Assembly (NCBI GenBank): GCA_040756515.1
Contig: JBFLYW010000011.1
Span: 1-64,000, forward strand
DNA from: DSXH01 sp020724325
GTDB lineage: Bacteria; Bacteroidota; Ignavibacteria; Ignavibacteriales; Melioribacteraceae
Direction: 5' to 3'
DNA length: 64,000 bases
The number at the start of each line of letters is the position of its first letter. Within the stretch, counting starts at the first letter, position 1. Below, piece after piece: positions 17,394 through 26,218 of this stretch. A program made the translations under genes and the position numbers. A model generated the notes under the pieces. It did not search any database and was not told the origin of the DNA. It was given only the letters and a program-made list of their open reading frames with translations.

Positions 17394-18461
17394 ATGAAAT
17401 CAATTTTAAGAACAATATTTTTACTGGTCTTTATATCTGCAATTTCTTCAGCACAATCGCTTGAAGAGATAAAAAAACAGATTACAAGAAATGACGAAAG
17501 TCTGCAGCACCGGTTAGACCGGCTCGAAAAACTTGTTGACGATGTCCTCTGGTTTCAGCGCGTTGGTGATGTTGCATTTGTAGATAAAATATTTATTACC
17601 GGTCCGCCGCCGGCAAAGGAAAAAAATCCAACCGGACAGGGTGCCGGCAATCCGGTTAAGTTCTGGTCCTATGTTTTTATTCCTAAAGGGATAGATTACA
17701 ATAAGAAATATCCGTTAATAGTTTTACCACACGGAGGAGTACATGCCGATTTTACTACATATTACACACATATTATAAGAGAATTAATGTATCAGCAATA
17801 TATTGTTGTAGCTGCTGAATACAGAGGAAGCACGGGTTACGGCGAAGGATTTTATAAAAGAATTGATTACGGAGGATTAGAAAACGAAGATGTAAATGCA
17901 AGCAGACAATACATTCTTGATAATTACGATTTTGTTGATCCGGATAGAGTTGGAATTATTGGATGGAGCCATGGCGGACAAATTGCATTGTTCAACATTT
18001 TTGATTATCCTGAAAACTACAAATGTGCCTTTGCCGGTGTTCCTGTAAGCGACTTAGTTGCACGAATGGGTTACAAGAATGATGAATACCGCGATCTTTT
18101 TTCAGCCGATTACCATATAGGTAAAACTGCAGAACAGAATGTTCAGGAATACAAAAAGAGATCTGCGGCATGGAACGCGCATAAATTAAAAACACCGTTA
18201 TTGATTCATACAAATACTAATGACGAAGATGTAAATGTACTTGAGGTTGAACATCTTATTAAATCCCTTAAAGCCGAAGGGAAAAAATTTGAGTACGAAA
18301 TTTTCAAGGATCTGCCGGGCGGACATTCGTTTGACAGAATGGACCATAAAGTTGGGCGCGAAATCAGAATTAAGATTTACAAATTTTTAGACAAGTATTT
18401 AAATCCTCCAAAAAAAATTACTACATTAAAGGAGATCGAAAAAGCGGCTTATAGAAATTAG
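17394..18461 (+). CDS. secreted alpha/beta hydrolase, prolyl-oligopeptidase (S9) type
   Basis: An exported hydrolase or dipeptidyl-peptidase-like enzyme. A signal peptide is clear (MKSILRTIFLLVF...SSAQS). The nucleophile elbow is GWSHGGQ, the likely Asp is in NTNDEDV, and the catalytic His is in GGHSF, in the S9 order. The ATG at 17394 is chosen over GTG at 17388 because TGAGGTG forms its ribosome site. The last 100 bp or so of the gene are the source of the tandem repeat that follows. Peptidase versus esterase activity cannot be decided. Confidence 0.82.
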   Translation: MKSILRTIFLLVFISAISSAQSLEEIKKQITRNDESLQHRLDRLEKLVDDVLWFQRVGDVAFVDKIFITGPPPAKEKNPTGQGAGNPVKFWSYVFIPKGIDYNKKYPLIVLPHGGVHADFTTYYTHIIRELMYQQYIVVAAEYRGSTGYGEGFYKRIDYGGLENEDVNASRQYILDNYDFVDPDRVGIIGWSHGGQIALFNIFDYPENYKCAFAGVPVSDLVARMGYKNDEYRDLFSADYHIGKTAEQNVQEYKKRSAAWNAHKLKTPLLIHTNTNDEDVNVLEVEHLIKSLKAEGKKFEYEIFKDLPGGHSFDRMDHKVGREIRIKIYKFLDKYLNPPKKITTLKEIEKAAYRN

Positions 18462-18712
18462 TGTACATTCGTGTAATTCGTGGCAAAAAGCTTTTGCTAT
18501 GAACTATTGCGCAAAATCAGAATTAAGATTTACAAATTTTGGGACAAGTATCTAGATCCTCCTAAAAAAATTAGTGCTCATTCGTGTAATTCGTGGCAAA
18601 AAGCATTTGCTATGAACTATTGCGCGAAATCAGAATTAAGATTTACAAATTTTTAGACAAGTATCTAGATCCTCCTAAAAAAATTAGTGCTCATTCGTGT
18701 AATTCGTGGCTC
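18457..18712 (+). repeat. 113-bp tandem repeat derived from the preceding gene's 3' end
   Basis: ATTAGTG at 18457, 18570 and 18683 marks units of exactly 113 bp (2.3 copies). Each unit holds ATTCGTGTAATTCGTGGC, a copy of the gene segment GCGCgAAATCAGAATTAAG, TTTACAAATTTT and ATCCTCC. The same segment occurs in its coding context at 18356-18420. So the 3' end of the hydrolase gene was copied and then amplified together with an ATTCGTGG repeat. No ORF is carried. Confidence 0.9.
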
Positions 18713-18717
18713 AAACA

Positions 18718-18750
18718 TTTGCCACGAATTGCACTAATTTTCACGAATTA
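18718..18750 (+). repeat. left terminal inverted repeat of the GxxExxY unit
   Basis: TTTGCCACGAATTGCACTAA followed by TTTTCACGAATTA. It is an imperfect inverse of 19126-19158 on the other side of the GxxExxY gene, and it overlaps that gene's stop codon. Its outer neighbour (ATTCGTGTAATTCGTGGC) makes a further hairpin with it. Confidence 0.7.
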
Positions 18751-19122
18751 AAGTACAACTCTTTTATAAAGCAATTTATCCCTTCCAAAATTTATTATTA
18801 AACCTAACTTATAATTTGAAACGGCGAGATAATTGATAGTCTGTTTAATAAATTCATCCGGAATTTCATTAACTGCTTTCACTTCAAGAATAATTTCGTT
18901 ACCTATTGTAAAATCTGCATAATACTTGTGAGGAAGAATAATTTCTTTGTATTGAATATCAAACTGCTTTTCTCTTTCATAATAAATTCCTTTTTTTCGA
19001 AATTCATATTCAAGCGCATCTTTATAAACAATTTCTAAAAATCCACCTCCTAAAATTCTATGCACTTCCATACAAATCCCAATTATCTGAAACGCCTCAT
19101 CTTTATAAATCAATTCGCTCAT
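18748..19122 (-). CDS. GxxExxY protein
   Basis: A 124-residue member of the GxxExxY family, related to PD-(D/E)XK nucleases. The name motif is GGGFLEIVY (about 26-34), and a nuclease-like pair is visible as YYADFTIG followed by IILEVKAV (D, then E-x-K). The gene is tightly framed by 33-bp imperfect inverted repeats, one overlapping its stop and one 4 bp upstream of its start. The family's biological role is not established. Confidence 0.88.
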   Translation of the reverse strand: MSELIYKDEAFQIIGICMEVHRILGGGFLEIVYKDALEYEFRKKGIYYEREKQFDIQYKEIILPHKYYADFTIGNEIILEVKAVNEIPDEFIKQTINYLAVSNYKLGLIINFGRDKLLYKRVVL

Positions 19123-19125
19123 AAT

Positions 19126-19158
19126 TAATTAGTGCTAATTCGTGAAATTAGTGGCAAA
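19126..19158 (-). repeat. right terminal inverted repeat of the GxxExxY unit
   Basis: TAATTAGTGCTAATTCGTGA followed by AATTAGTGGCAAA, inverse of the repeat at 18718-18750. It starts 4 bp upstream of the GxxExxY start codon, which leaves no room for an independent promoter inside the unit. Confidence 0.7.
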
Positions 19159-19328
19159 TTCTTTCCCTTACTAACAAAACTAAAATAATTAACAGCAAAA
19201 CACATTAATAATTATAACGTTTCTAATATTCTACAAAACATTCTCCCGCAACCAACCAGATTAAATATCTTAAAACTATTTCCATATATTTAACGTAATA
19301 AGTTTTATTAATAGAGCACAAAAATTAT

Positions 19329-20627
19329 ATGCCGTCCAATCCAAAAATTTCTGTAATAACACTCGGGTGTTCAAAAAACAGTGTTGATTCAGAAAGATTA
19401 ATGAATCAGCTAAACCTTAATAAATTTGATCTGACAGAAAACCCGGATGAAGCCGATTCGATAGTAATAAATACATGCGGATTTATCGATTCAGCAAAAG
19501 AAGAATCCGTAAATACAATTTTATCTGCAGTTGAACTAAAGAAAAAAGGAAAGCTTAAAAAAATAATTGTCGCCGGATGTCTTTCGGAACGGTACATGGA
19601 AGACCTTAAAAAGGAGATTCCTGAAGTTGATTCCTATTTTGGAACCGAAGCTTATGAAGAAATAGTGAATGCATTTGGGGGCGACCTTAAATACGAACTT
19701 ATTGGCGAAAGACATCTTACAACGCCAAAACATTTTACATACCTAAAAATATCCGAAGGATGCGATAACCCATGTTCTTTCTGTGCTATTCCGCTGATGA
19801 GAGGACTTCACAAATCTAAACCGATGGATCAACTAATTCAGGAGACAGAGCTCCTGGCAGCAAAAGGAGTTAAGGAAATAAATATCATCGGGCAGGATAC
19901 AACAGATTATGGCAAAGAATCCGGTAAAAGAAATTTGGCTGAACTATTAACAAAAATTTCGATAATTGATGGAATTGAGTGGATTAGATTATTATATGCA
20001 TACCCTTCGCACTTTCCGGAGGATTTGATTGATGAGATTGCCGGTAATCCAAAAGTTTGTAAATATGTAGACATTCCTCTTCAGCATATCTCGGATAACA
20101 TTTTGAAATCTATGCGCCGGGGAATAACTAAACGTCGTACAATAGAATTACTAAACAAATTAAGGGAAAGAATACCGGATATTACGCTGCGTACTACATT
20201 TATTGTTGGCTACCCAAACGAAGGAGAGAAAGAGTTTGCGGAACTTTGCCAGTTTGTTAAAGATATAAAGTTTGACCGGATCGGTGTATTTAATTATTCG
20301 TTGGAAGAAAACACACCGATTTACATTCTTGGTGACCCGGTTCTGCCGGAAGTAAAAGGAGAAAGAAAAGCAGTATTGATGAATATCCAAAAAGAAATTT
20401 CTCAAAGTAAAAACGAGTCACTCATCGGCAGAAAAATGAAAGTTATAATTGATAGTTTAGATGGCAATTTCTTTATCGGTCGAACAGAAAAAGATGCTCC
20501 GGAAGTGGATGGCGAAATTCTTATAAAAAACGACAACATCAAAATGAGAATTGGAAACTTTTATGACGTTGAAATTTATGATTGCAATGAGTATGATTTG
20601 TTTGGAAAAATAGTTAATTCCAAATAA
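19329..20627 (+). CDS. rimO: ribosomal protein S12 methylthiotransferase
   Basis: Adds a methylthio group to the conserved Asp of ribosomal protein S12. The 432 residues show the three methylthiotransferase domains: an N-terminal [4Fe-4S] domain with C14, C50 and C84; a radical SAM domain with the CxxxCxxC set C145, C149, C152 (SEGCDNPCSFC); and a C-terminal TRAM domain. The SEGCDNPCSFCAIP context and a long TRAM tail favour RimO over MiaB. The gene stands alone in its orientation block. Confidence 0.93.
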   Translation: MPSNPKISVITLGCSKNSVDSERLMNQLNLNKFDLTENPDEADSIVINTCGFIDSAKEESVNTILSAVELKKKGKLKKIIVAGCLSERYMEDLKKEIPEVDSYFGTEAYEEIVNAFGGDLKYELIGERHLTTPKHFTYLKISEGCDNPCSFCAIPLMRGLHKSKPMDQLIQETELLAAKGVKEINIIGQDTTDYGKESGKRNLAELLTKISIIDGIEWIRLLYAYPSHFPEDLIDEIAGNPKVCKYVDIPLQHISDNILKSMRRGITKRRTIELLNKLRERIPDITLRTTFIVGYPNEGEKEFAELCQFVKDIKFDRIGVFNYSLEENTPIYILGDPVLPEVKGERKAVLMNIQKEISQSKNESLIGRKMKVIIDSLDGNFFIGRTEKDAPEVDGEILIKNDNIKMRIGNFYDVEIYDCNEYDLFGKIVNSK

Positions 20628-20696
20628 GTTTTTTATTTTCAAATAGATTTCATTTACAGATAGATAACACCTGTAAATATCAAAGGAGTAAACAAA

Positions 20697-21968
20697 ATGA
20701 AAAGGATCTGGATATTTATACTTGCATTTGTTGTAACAGCGAAAGCACAGGTTGAATACTCTGCAGAAACTGCTCTTGCAATTAATGCACCTATGTTTTT
20801 TATAGATTTTGCAAATTATAAAAGCGAATTACCGGAGAAAGCCAGATTGGATGTTTTTGTTCAGATCCCTTATTCCTCTATTCAATTTATTAAAAAGGAC
20901 GATTCCTTTATTGGTGGTTATAATGTAACTCTAACTTTTTTCGATCCGAACAAAAAGAATATTTTATTCGAAAGAATCTGGAAAGAAAAGATAACCTCTA
21001 ACAATTTTGTAGAAACAATCTCTAGAAATCATTATAATTTTTCTTATAGAACGTTCGACTTAAAACCGGGGAAATATACAATTAGATGTATTCTTGAAGA
21101 CTCTGACTCCAGGAGGGCAGGAACACGCGAGTACAAAGTTGAGTTGAAAAACCTTTTAGACACTCTTAGCGTGAGTGATATTCTCTTTATTACGGAAATA
21201 ATAACTGACTCTTCTGGCGAAAGAATAGTTCCAAATATTTCCAAAACCGTTTCCAATAAAACAACTTCACTTCCTTTCTCATTCGAAATTTATTCTAATA
21301 AAGATCAGCAGGTTGTACTTGAATATCAAATTGAAAATCTTAGAAGCAAAGCAATTACTAAATACATGGATACTATTACAGTTAAAGCCGGAACAAACCC
21401 CATTTATCACACAATCGAAAATACAAATTTTAAACTGGGGGAATTTATTTTAAGAATTATTCTTAAAGATAAAGACTGGAAAGATGTTGCATCGTCACAA
21501 AAATTATTTTTATCTAAAATTTCTAGTTTCCCAAATTCAATTGCAGATCTTGATAAAGCCGTTGAACAGTTGTTGTATATTGCCTCTCCTAAAGAAATGA
21601 GTTATATAAATGATGCCGAGAATTATGATGAAAAACTCGATAGGTTCATAAAATTCTGGGATAAGAAAAAACCAAATCAACAAGTAGAAGAAAATCCGGT
21701 TTTATATGAATATTATAGAAGAGTTGATTACGCTAACAAAAATTTTAAGGGAATGTCTGAAGGATGGCGTACAGACATGGGATTAATATACATTACATTT
21801 GGGCCTCCCGACAATGTAGAAAGGCGGCCAATGGAAGCTTACTCTATTCCTTATGAAATTTGGGAGTACTACGATTTGAATAGAGCTTTTATCTTTACAG
21901 ATCCAACCGGATTTGGAGATTACCGGTTGGTTAATCCAGATTACAGCCGTTGGCCTGGATATAGGTGA
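20697..21968 (+). CDS. GWxTD domain-containing secreted protein
   Basis: A 423-residue exported protein with an N-terminal signal peptide (MKRIWIFILAFVVTAKAQ). The C-terminal third carries the defining EGWRTDMG motif, then IYITFGPPD, YEIWEYY and FTDPTGFGDYRLV, as in the GWxTD family of Bacteroidota/Acidobacteriota. The middle part is beta-rich. Function unknown in the family. AAAGGAG just before the ATG supports this start. Confidence 0.85.
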   Translation: MKRIWIFILAFVVTAKAQVEYSAETALAINAPMFFIDFANYKSELPEKARLDVFVQIPYSSIQFIKKDDSFIGGYNVTLTFFDPNKKNILFERIWKEKITSNNFVETISRNHYNFSYRTFDLKPGKYTIRCILEDSDSRRAGTREYKVELKNLLDTLSVSDILFITEIITDSSGERIVPNISKTVSNKTTSLPFSFEIYSNKDQQVVLEYQIENLRSKAITKYMDTITVKAGTNPIYHTIENTNFKLGEFILRIILKDKDWKDVASSQKLFLSKISSFPNSIADLDKAVEQLLYIASPKEMSYINDAENYDEKLDRFIKFWDKKKPNQQVEENPVLYEYYRRVDYANKNFKGMSEGWRTDMGLIYITFGPPDNVERRPMEAYSIPYEIWEYYDLNRAFIFTDPTGFGDYRLVNPDYSRWPGYR

Positions 21969-22002
21969 TAAAAATGTACAATGCATAATGTACAATACAA
22001 AG

Positions 22003-22064
22003 TGTATAATGAATAGTGAAAAAAATTAATAATAAGTTTTTAATTCTCCTCATTTCATTATACA
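22003..22064. repeat. perfect 11-bp inverted repeat in the gap before the PfkB gene
   Basis: TGTATAATGAA (22003-22013) and TTCATTATACA (22054-22064) are exact inverses around a T-rich spacer. The surrounding bases repeat ATAATGTACAAT and ATTATACATTA several times. It may act as a terminator-like structure or be a small palindromic repeat; the T-tract lies in the loop rather than after the stem, so a terminator is doubtful. Confidence 0.5.
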
Positions 22065-22100
22065 TTATCAATTATACATTACCAATAATAATCATAAAGA

Positions 22101-23072
22101 ATGATCCTTACAGTAACTATCAATCCTTTATTAGAGAGAAAACTTTACTTTTCAAAAGTACATTATGGTAAAGAGAACCGGGCATTTAAAGAAGAATTTG
22201 CTGCCGGCGGTAAAGGGATTAATGTAAGCAGACAGTTAAATTACCTCGGAATAAAAAACTCTGCTTTTACATTCATGGGAGGTAACAAGGGAAAAATATT
22301 AAGAAGTATTTTAACTCAGGAAAGAATTAATTATTCATTTGTATCAACTAAATCCGAAACGCGGTCTGCTGATTTGATAAAGGATACAACAGAAAAAAGA
22401 ATAACAACTTTCTTTGGTATGAATAGTTCAATTACAAAAGAGGAATCTGATGAGTTCAAGAGCAAGCTCGATAAGATGATTCAGAATTGTTCGTCTGTTG
22501 TTTTTTCGGGAAGCTCACCATGTAAAGAAACTGATGATATATTTCCATATGGAATTGAGCTCGCTAAGAAGTATGATAAAATATCCGTGTTAGACACTTA
22601 TGGTGAACATTTATCAAGTTGTATTAATTCATCACCAACCGTAATTCATAATAATATACATGAGATTGAAACATCGCTTGGAATAAACCTCGCTACGGAA
22701 CAAGATAAAATTAAATTTTTGATGGATCTATATGCAAAAGGAATTAAGATGGCTTTTCTAACAGAGAGCGGAAACCCTTCCTACACATCCAAATATGATT
22801 TTCATTACAAAATCTATCCGCCTGTTATAGATTTGTTGGATGCAACAGGAAGCGGCGATGCCTTTGTTGCCGGAATAATTTACGGTTTAGAAAACTCGCT
22901 TGTGTATTACGATTTCATCAGAATTGCAACAGCCCTGGGCTCTGCTAATGCGGCTGCATGGGATGTTTGCTCTGTTACTAATGACCAAATGAATCTTTAT
23001 CTTAACAATGTAATGGTTGAACAAATAGGTAAGAAAATAAAATTAATTGACGACTCCCCAACTACAAATTAA
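22101..23072 (+). CDS. PfkB-family sugar kinase, 1-phosphofructokinase-like
   Basis: An ATP-dependent sugar(-phosphate) kinase of 323 residues. The N-terminus MILTVTINPLLER and AAGGKGINVSRQL match the 1-phosphofructokinase/tagatose-6-phosphate kinase branch, and the ATP site and catalytic base lie in DATGSGDAFVAG. No PTS gene is nearby, so the substrate (fructose-1-P, tagatose-6-P or fructose-6-P) is undecided. Confidence 0.8.
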   Translation: MILTVTINPLLERKLYFSKVHYGKENRAFKEEFAAGGKGINVSRQLNYLGIKNSAFTFMGGNKGKILRSILTQERINYSFVSTKSETRSADLIKDTTEKRITTFFGMNSSITKEESDEFKSKLDKMIQNCSSVVFSGSSPCKETDDIFPYGIELAKKYDKISVLDTYGEHLSSCINSSPTVIHNNIHEIETSLGINLATEQDKIKFLMDLYAKGIKMAFLTESGNPSYTSKYDFHYKIYPPVIDLLDATGSGDAFVAGIIYGLENSLVYYDFIRIATALGSANAAAWDVCSVTNDQMNLYLNNVMVEQIGKKIKLIDDSPTTN

Positions 23073-23089
23073 ATGGAACTCTTATTTTT

Positions 23090-24886
23090 ATGATTATTAA
23101 GATCGCTTATGATTTTATCCGCACTAATCATAACTATCTGTGTTCTTTCGTTTTCACTTTACTTTTTATTAGTCAATCACTTCCTGCTCAATCGCTGCGC
23201 TCCTTTGAAGCAACCGGAAACCACGTTTTTTCTTCTTCTAACTACATTCGATGGAGCGGGTTAAATTTTCCGTCAAGCGTTTTCCCCGGAATCGAAGACT
23301 CAATAAAAAATAGAATTAGCAAAGCTCTACGCTCAGAAGGTTATTACAACTTTAGAATCAATAGAATTTCTTTGAGCCGGGTTGATTCTTCCAGCTCTAA
23401 AATTGTTTTAGATATCAACGAGAATTCACCAACACTTATAAATAAAGTCTATTTCAATCATGCACAAGCAGATTCAACTTTTTTGAACAGAACATTTTCA
23501 GAACTTACCGGAAAAATATTTAGCATCAATACAATAATTACAACAGCGGAAAGCATTCTAACTTATTATGAAAATAACGGCTATCCGTTTGCGAATGTAA
23601 GAATTGAATCGATCTTTTTCTTTGATGATTCTACTAACAATAATCACTATGCCAATATTTATTTAGCGATAGACCCTGGTAAGCAAACCTTTGTTAACAA
23701 AATAGAAATAAGCGGTAATTCCAAAACAAAAGATTATGTTATTACAAGAGCATTAAGTATTAACACCGGAGAATTATATAATCAAAAGCTGATAGATAAT
23801 ACGCCAGAAAGATTAAACCGCCTCCGCATTTTTGAACCTGTTACGCAGCCGGATTTTTATTTCAATTCCCGTGAAGAGGGAATCTTAAAAATAACAGTAA
23901 AAGAAAAGGAGACTAATAATTTTGATGGCATTATTGGTTACATCCCGGCGTTAACACAAAATGAGAAAGGATTTTTAACAGGATTTATAAATATCAACCT
24001 GAGAAATTTGTTCGGAACAGGTCGCGCTGCATCTTTTAAGTGGATGCAGGAATCGCGTGCATCCCAGGAACTTGAAATCCGCTATCTTGAACCATGGTTG
24101 TTAGATTTGCCGTTTAATATCGAAACCGGTTTGTATCAGCGCAAACAAGATTCAACTTATGTTCAGCGGAATATAGAGGGAAAATTTGAATACATTGCAA
24201 CACAAGAAGTTACAGCTTCTTTAATACTGGGAAGTCAAACAACTATTCCAACTGAAAGAGCCGATAAAAAGTTTACTGTTTTCAGTTCTACTTCATTTGC
24301 AGCCGGATTTAATTTACGAATTGATACAAGGGATAATTTTTACGCGCCAAGACAAGGAATAATTCTAAGCAATACTTACAAGTATACATCTAAGAGAGTT
24401 GAAGGACAAAATGAATATCTCTCTACTTCCATTCCTGCAAAAGTAAACTTCCAAAAGCTTGAAATTGATTTCAGTTACTTTCTAGAAATTTTTAATAACC
24501 AGATTCTTGTAACCGGCATTCATGCGCGCGAATTAAAAGGAGAAAATGTTGAGATAAGCGATTTATATTTATTAGGCGGAACCAGCACATTACGCGGATA
24601 CAGAGAAAAACAATTTGCCGGGAATAGAATTCTCTGGTCGAATTTTGAATACCGTTATTTGTTATCTAATAGTTCGTTTGCATTTCTATTTCTTGATACA
24701 GGATACATCCTTAGAAATGAAGACCTTTCACGCAGCATTCAGAAAATTTCCGTTTTCAAATTAGGATATGGATTGGGATTCAACATCGAAACAACTCTTG
24801 GCATCTTAGGTGTTAGCTTTGCACTTGGGCAAGGTGATTCCTTACGCGACGGCAAGATTCATTTCGGGATTGTGAATGAGTTTTAA
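23090..24886 (+). CDS. Omp85/BamA-superfamily outer-membrane protein (TamA-like)
   Basis: A 598-residue outer-membrane protein. An N-terminal signal segment ends near LPAQS. It is followed by POTRA-like repeats (for example VNKIEISGNSKTKDYVITRA, about 203-222) and a C-terminal beta-barrel with GTSTLRGYREKQFAGN, the conserved L6 region bearing R-G-(Y/F). It is too short for a five-POTRA BamA, so it is more like TamA or another accessory Omp85. A 3' T-rich stem (GAGTTTT/AAAACTC) follows the stop. Confidence 0.82.
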   Translation: MIIKIAYDFIRTNHNYLCSFVFTLLFISQSLPAQSLRSFEATGNHVFSSSNYIRWSGLNFPSSVFPGIEDSIKNRISKALRSEGYYNFRINRISLSRVDSSSSKIVLDINENSPTLINKVYFNHAQADSTFLNRTFSELTGKIFSINTIITTAESILTYYENNGYPFANVRIESIFFFDDSTNNNHYANIYLAIDPGKQTFVNKIEISGNSKTKDYVITRALSINTGELYNQKLIDNTPERLNRLRIFEPVTQPDFYFNSREEGILKITVKEKETNNFDGIIGYIPALTQNEKGFLTGFININLRNLFGTGRAASFKWMQESRASQELEIRYLEPWLLDLPFNIETGLYQRKQDSTYVQRNIEGKFEYIATQEVTASLILGSQTTIPTERADKKFTVFSSTSFAAGFNLRIDTRDNFYAPRQGIILSNTYKYTSKRVEGQNEYLSTSIPAKVNFQKLEIDFSYFLEIFNNQILVTGIHARELKGENVEISDLYLLGGTSTLRGYREKQFAGNRILWSNFEYRYLLSNSSFAFLFLDTGYILRNEDLSRSIQKISVFKLGYGLGFNIETTLGILGVSFALGQGDSLRDGKIHFGIVNEF

Positions 24887-24934
24887 TTACAACAAAAAAC
24901 TCGACAAAAATATTTCGCTTTACTAATTTTGAGC

Positions 24935-25564
24935 ATGAACAGTTTAATAAAGTTTGATCGATCATACTATTCACGCAAAATAAAACTGATTGCCGGAGTG
25001 GACGAAGCCGGCAGAGGTCCAATTGCCGGTCCGGTTGTTGCCGCAGCTGTAATATTCGATAAAAAAAAATATCATCCCAAAATCAATGACTCAAAAAAAT
25101 TGAGCGAACATACTCGTAATGAGTTATATGATTGGATTGTTGAAAATTGCGTTTCGTATGGCGTTGGAATTGTTAACCATTTAGAGATTGATAGAATAAA
25201 TATTCTTCAAGCATCTCTTAAAGCAATGAAAATAGCTGTTGAAAAATTAGACAGCATACCTCAACTCTGTTTGATTGATGGAACTAAAACCTTTAACTCT
25301 TCGGTTAAGACTATTACTGTAGTAAAAGGCGATTCAAAATCCTTCTCCATAGCAGCAGCTTCAATTATCGCAAAAGTTACGCGTGATAGAATTATGGTTA
25401 ATTATGCACGTTATCATCCGAACTATCTTTGGAATCGTAACAAAGGTTATCCTACATGTGAACATATTAAAGCCATTCAAAAATTCGGTATAACAATTCT
25501 TCATAGAAAAACTTTTTTAGGTAAAATTTTGAACGAAGAAAAGCAGGAAGTATTATTCAAATGA
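24935..25564 (+). CDS. rnhB: ribonuclease HII
   Basis: Removes ribonucleotides and RNA from RNA-DNA hybrids. The N-terminal DE motif is GVDEAGRGPIAGPVVAAAV. Further catalytic acids lie in LIDGTK and in the conserved SIIAKVTRD region. A GYPTCEHIKAI C-terminal motif is also present. About 209 residues, normal size. The ATG at 24935 is preferred to the TTG two codons upstream. yraN follows 70 bp downstream, a common pairing. Confidence 0.95.
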   Translation: MNSLIKFDRSYYSRKIKLIAGVDEAGRGPIAGPVVAAAVIFDKKKYHPKINDSKKLSEHTRNELYDWIVENCVSYGVGIVNHLEIDRINILQASLKAMKIAVEKLDSIPQLCLIDGTKTFNSSVKTITVVKGDSKSFSIAAASIIAKVTRDRIMVNYARYHPNYLWNRNKGYPTCEHIKAIQKFGITILHRKTFLGKILNEEKQEVLFK

Positions 25565-25633
25565 CTAATGCGCACCGGCTCTTAGGTAATAAAGCAATGG
25601 TCTTTATCTTCAACGTATCTAAACTTAAAATAG

Positions 25634-26005
25634 ATGAATAACGAACAGAGAAAAAACAAACGGAAAACTGGTTCTAAAGGGGAAGACATTGCTTGTGAAT
25701 TTATTTCGAGCATTGGCTACGAAATTGTTGAAAGGAACTATCAATTCGGTCACGGTGAAATAGATATAATTGCAAAAGATGGCGTTACGTTAGTGTTTAT
25801 TGAAGTAAAGTATAGAATGAATCTTGAGTTCGGTCCGCCGGAATTATCAATCACAAAAGGAAAACAAAACCAAATAAGAAAAACTGCTTCGGCTTATCTC
25901 TGGGAAAACGAAATTAAGGATCAATTAAGCCGGATTGATGTAATTGCTATTCTGCAGCTTGGTAATCAAGAACCACAGATCAATCACATAATCAATGCGT
26001 TTTAA
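25634..26005 (+). CDS. YraN family protein (UPF0102)
   Basis: A 123-residue protein with a Holliday-junction-resolvase-like PD-(D/E)XK fold. GEDIACEFI, then GHGEIDIIAKDG and LVFIEVKYR, give the E, D and E-x-K residues of the family. It lies directly after rnhB, as in many bacteria. Enzymatic activity is not established for the family as a whole. Confidence 0.9.
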   Translation: MNNEQRKNKRKTGSKGEDIACEFISSIGYEIVERNYQFGHGEIDIIAKDGVTLVFIEVKYRMNLEFGPPELSITKGKQNQIRKTASAYLWENEIKDQLSRIDVIAILQLGNQEPQINHIINAF

Positions 26006-26022
26006 TGGAGTAAAAAAATGTA

Positions 26023-26091
26023 GCCACGAATTTCACGAATTTCCACTAATTTCCATTAATTTATTCGTGTACATTTCGTGGAATTAGTGGC
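26023..26091. repeat. gene-less palindromic copy of the ATTCGTGG repeat
   Basis: GCCACGAATTTCACGAAT on the left is matched by an inverse ending ATTTCGTGGAATTAGTGGC on the right, around ATTAAT. The sequence is the same family as the inverted repeats that frame the GxxExxY gene at 18718-19158, here without a gene between the arms. It lies between yraN and the MlaE gene. Confidence 0.7.
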
Positions 26092-26218
26092 AACATTATT
26101 CTCCTTTGGCAATTAATATTACTATCATTATGCAGATTAAAGAGTTATTTATTGCGTTTCAATCTATTAATTCAATTTACTATTTTGACAGTCAAAACAG
26201 AGCAATTATTTTTTTTCA

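Noticed and set aside
18457..18712. CRISPR or insertion sequence from the repeated blocks after the S9-type hydrolase
   Set aside because: The blocks are a 113-bp tandem derived from the gene's own 3' end, with no transposase.
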